This document shows, one piece after another, positions 6,595 to 6,753 of a stretch of 6,753 nucleotides of DNA (the first letter of the stretch is position 1; each line of letters starts with the position of its first letter). The notes beneath the pieces were generated by a model. The model worked only from the letters and a program-made list of their open reading frames with translations. It did no database searches and had not been told where the DNA came from. Origin of the DNA: an uncultured Devosia sp. (GTDB lineage Bacteria; Pseudomonadota; Alphaproteobacteria; Rhizobiales; Devosiaceae); assembly GCA_946480655.1 (NCBI GenBank), contig CAMLKN010000123.1, forward strand, positions 1 to 6,753, read 5' to 3'. The position numbers and the translations under genes are program-made.

Positions 6595-6742
6595 TCTCCA
6601 TAAGTTGCGTCCGCTTCCGATCCCTCCTTGTGCCGGGCGGCATCGGAGAGTAAGTATCGGAAAGAGAGTGCCTATCTAGTGCGACCGATCCGGCGTGAAA
6701 AGGAGGCACTTTTTCGGCAATAGATTACCTCGGAGTAAGTGC
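6595..6742. promoter_or_regulatory. Divergent promoter region with repeated AGTGC elements
   Basis: This stretch lies between the QorB-like gene and a likely plus-strand gene. AGTGCCT (6667-6673) and AGGCACT (6704-6710) form a perfect 7-bp inverted repeat, 37 bases centre to centre. AGTGC also occurs at 6678-6682, 11 bases after the first copy, and at 6738-6742. On the minus strand TTTTCA (6702-6697) and TAGATA (6679-6674) lie 17 bases apart and could be a weak promoter for the QorB-like gene that overlaps the repeats. Two related GGAG(AG)TAAGT words occur near 6645-6655 and 6732-6740. An operator is plausible but inferred by eye. Confidence 0.4.
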
Positions 6743-6753
6743 ATGCAGCAGGG
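6743..6753 (+). CDS. Possible start of a divergent gene, cut by the window end
   Basis: ATG CAG CAG at 6743 is preceded by GGAG (6732-6735) at 7 bases, good Shine-Dalgarno spacing. Only three full codons are visible, so the product cannot be recognised. QorB-like genes are often divergent from an HxlR-family transcription regulator; that identity is a guess from context only. Confidence 0.4.

Noticed and set aside
6590..6709. N-terminal extension of the QorB-like protein up to 6709
   Set aside because: Residues before MGNF do not resemble the family, whose Rossmann motif normally lies within the first 20 residues, and the stretch covers the promoter region.

Overview
This is a GC-rich window from a Gram-negative alphaproteobacterium. 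The SSB reading frame has the alphaproteobacterial form (Gly-Ser-Val-Asn-Lys-Val beginning, Gly-rich linker, DDDIPF tip). Leu TTA/CTA and Ser TCA codons are rare. The gene mix (PAS-GGDEF regulator, two-repeat RND/MMPL exporter, small secreted protein ending PFSR) fits Hyphomicrobiales, possibly a Devosia-like genus. The genus is a guess from gene style only.

Layout: (1) Positions 1-503, plus strand: ssb without its first few codons, followed by a hairpin terminator at 521-548. (2) Positions 609-890, minus strand: a 93-residue ferredoxin-like alpha/beta-barrel protein of unknown function, convergent with ssb. (3) Positions 1102-2367, minus: a soluble GAF-like/PAS/GGDEF diguanylate cyclase. (4) Positions 2470-2997, minus: an exported protein of unknown function. 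(5) Positions 3173-5572, minus: a 12-helix RND/MMPL-type exporter with a GTG start, a plausible promoter and a leader of about 30 bases. (6) Positions 5711-6589, minus: an NmrA-like/QorB-type NAD(P)-binding protein. (7) Positions 6590-6742: an intergenic region with repeated AGTGC elements, facing a likely divergent gene whose first codons (from 6743) are cut by the window end.

Five complete genes lie in tandem on the minus strand, but the gaps are 101 to 211 bases and several hold hairpins, so they look like mostly separate transcription units rather than one operon. The closest functional pairing is the exporter followed by the secreted protein 175 bases downstream; a link between them is speculative. 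The best-supported regulatory setting is the qorB-like gene with its divergent neighbour, an arrangement that in other bacteria often includes an HxlR-type redox regulator.

No mobile element, CRISPR array, tRNA or rRNA was seen, and no gap exceeds 300 bases. Very long plus-strand open frames opposite the exporter and the GGDEF gene are explained by codon register and are not genes. I did not find a convincing new biological system; the window reads as ordinary chromosomal core and near-core sequence with a few points worth checking.
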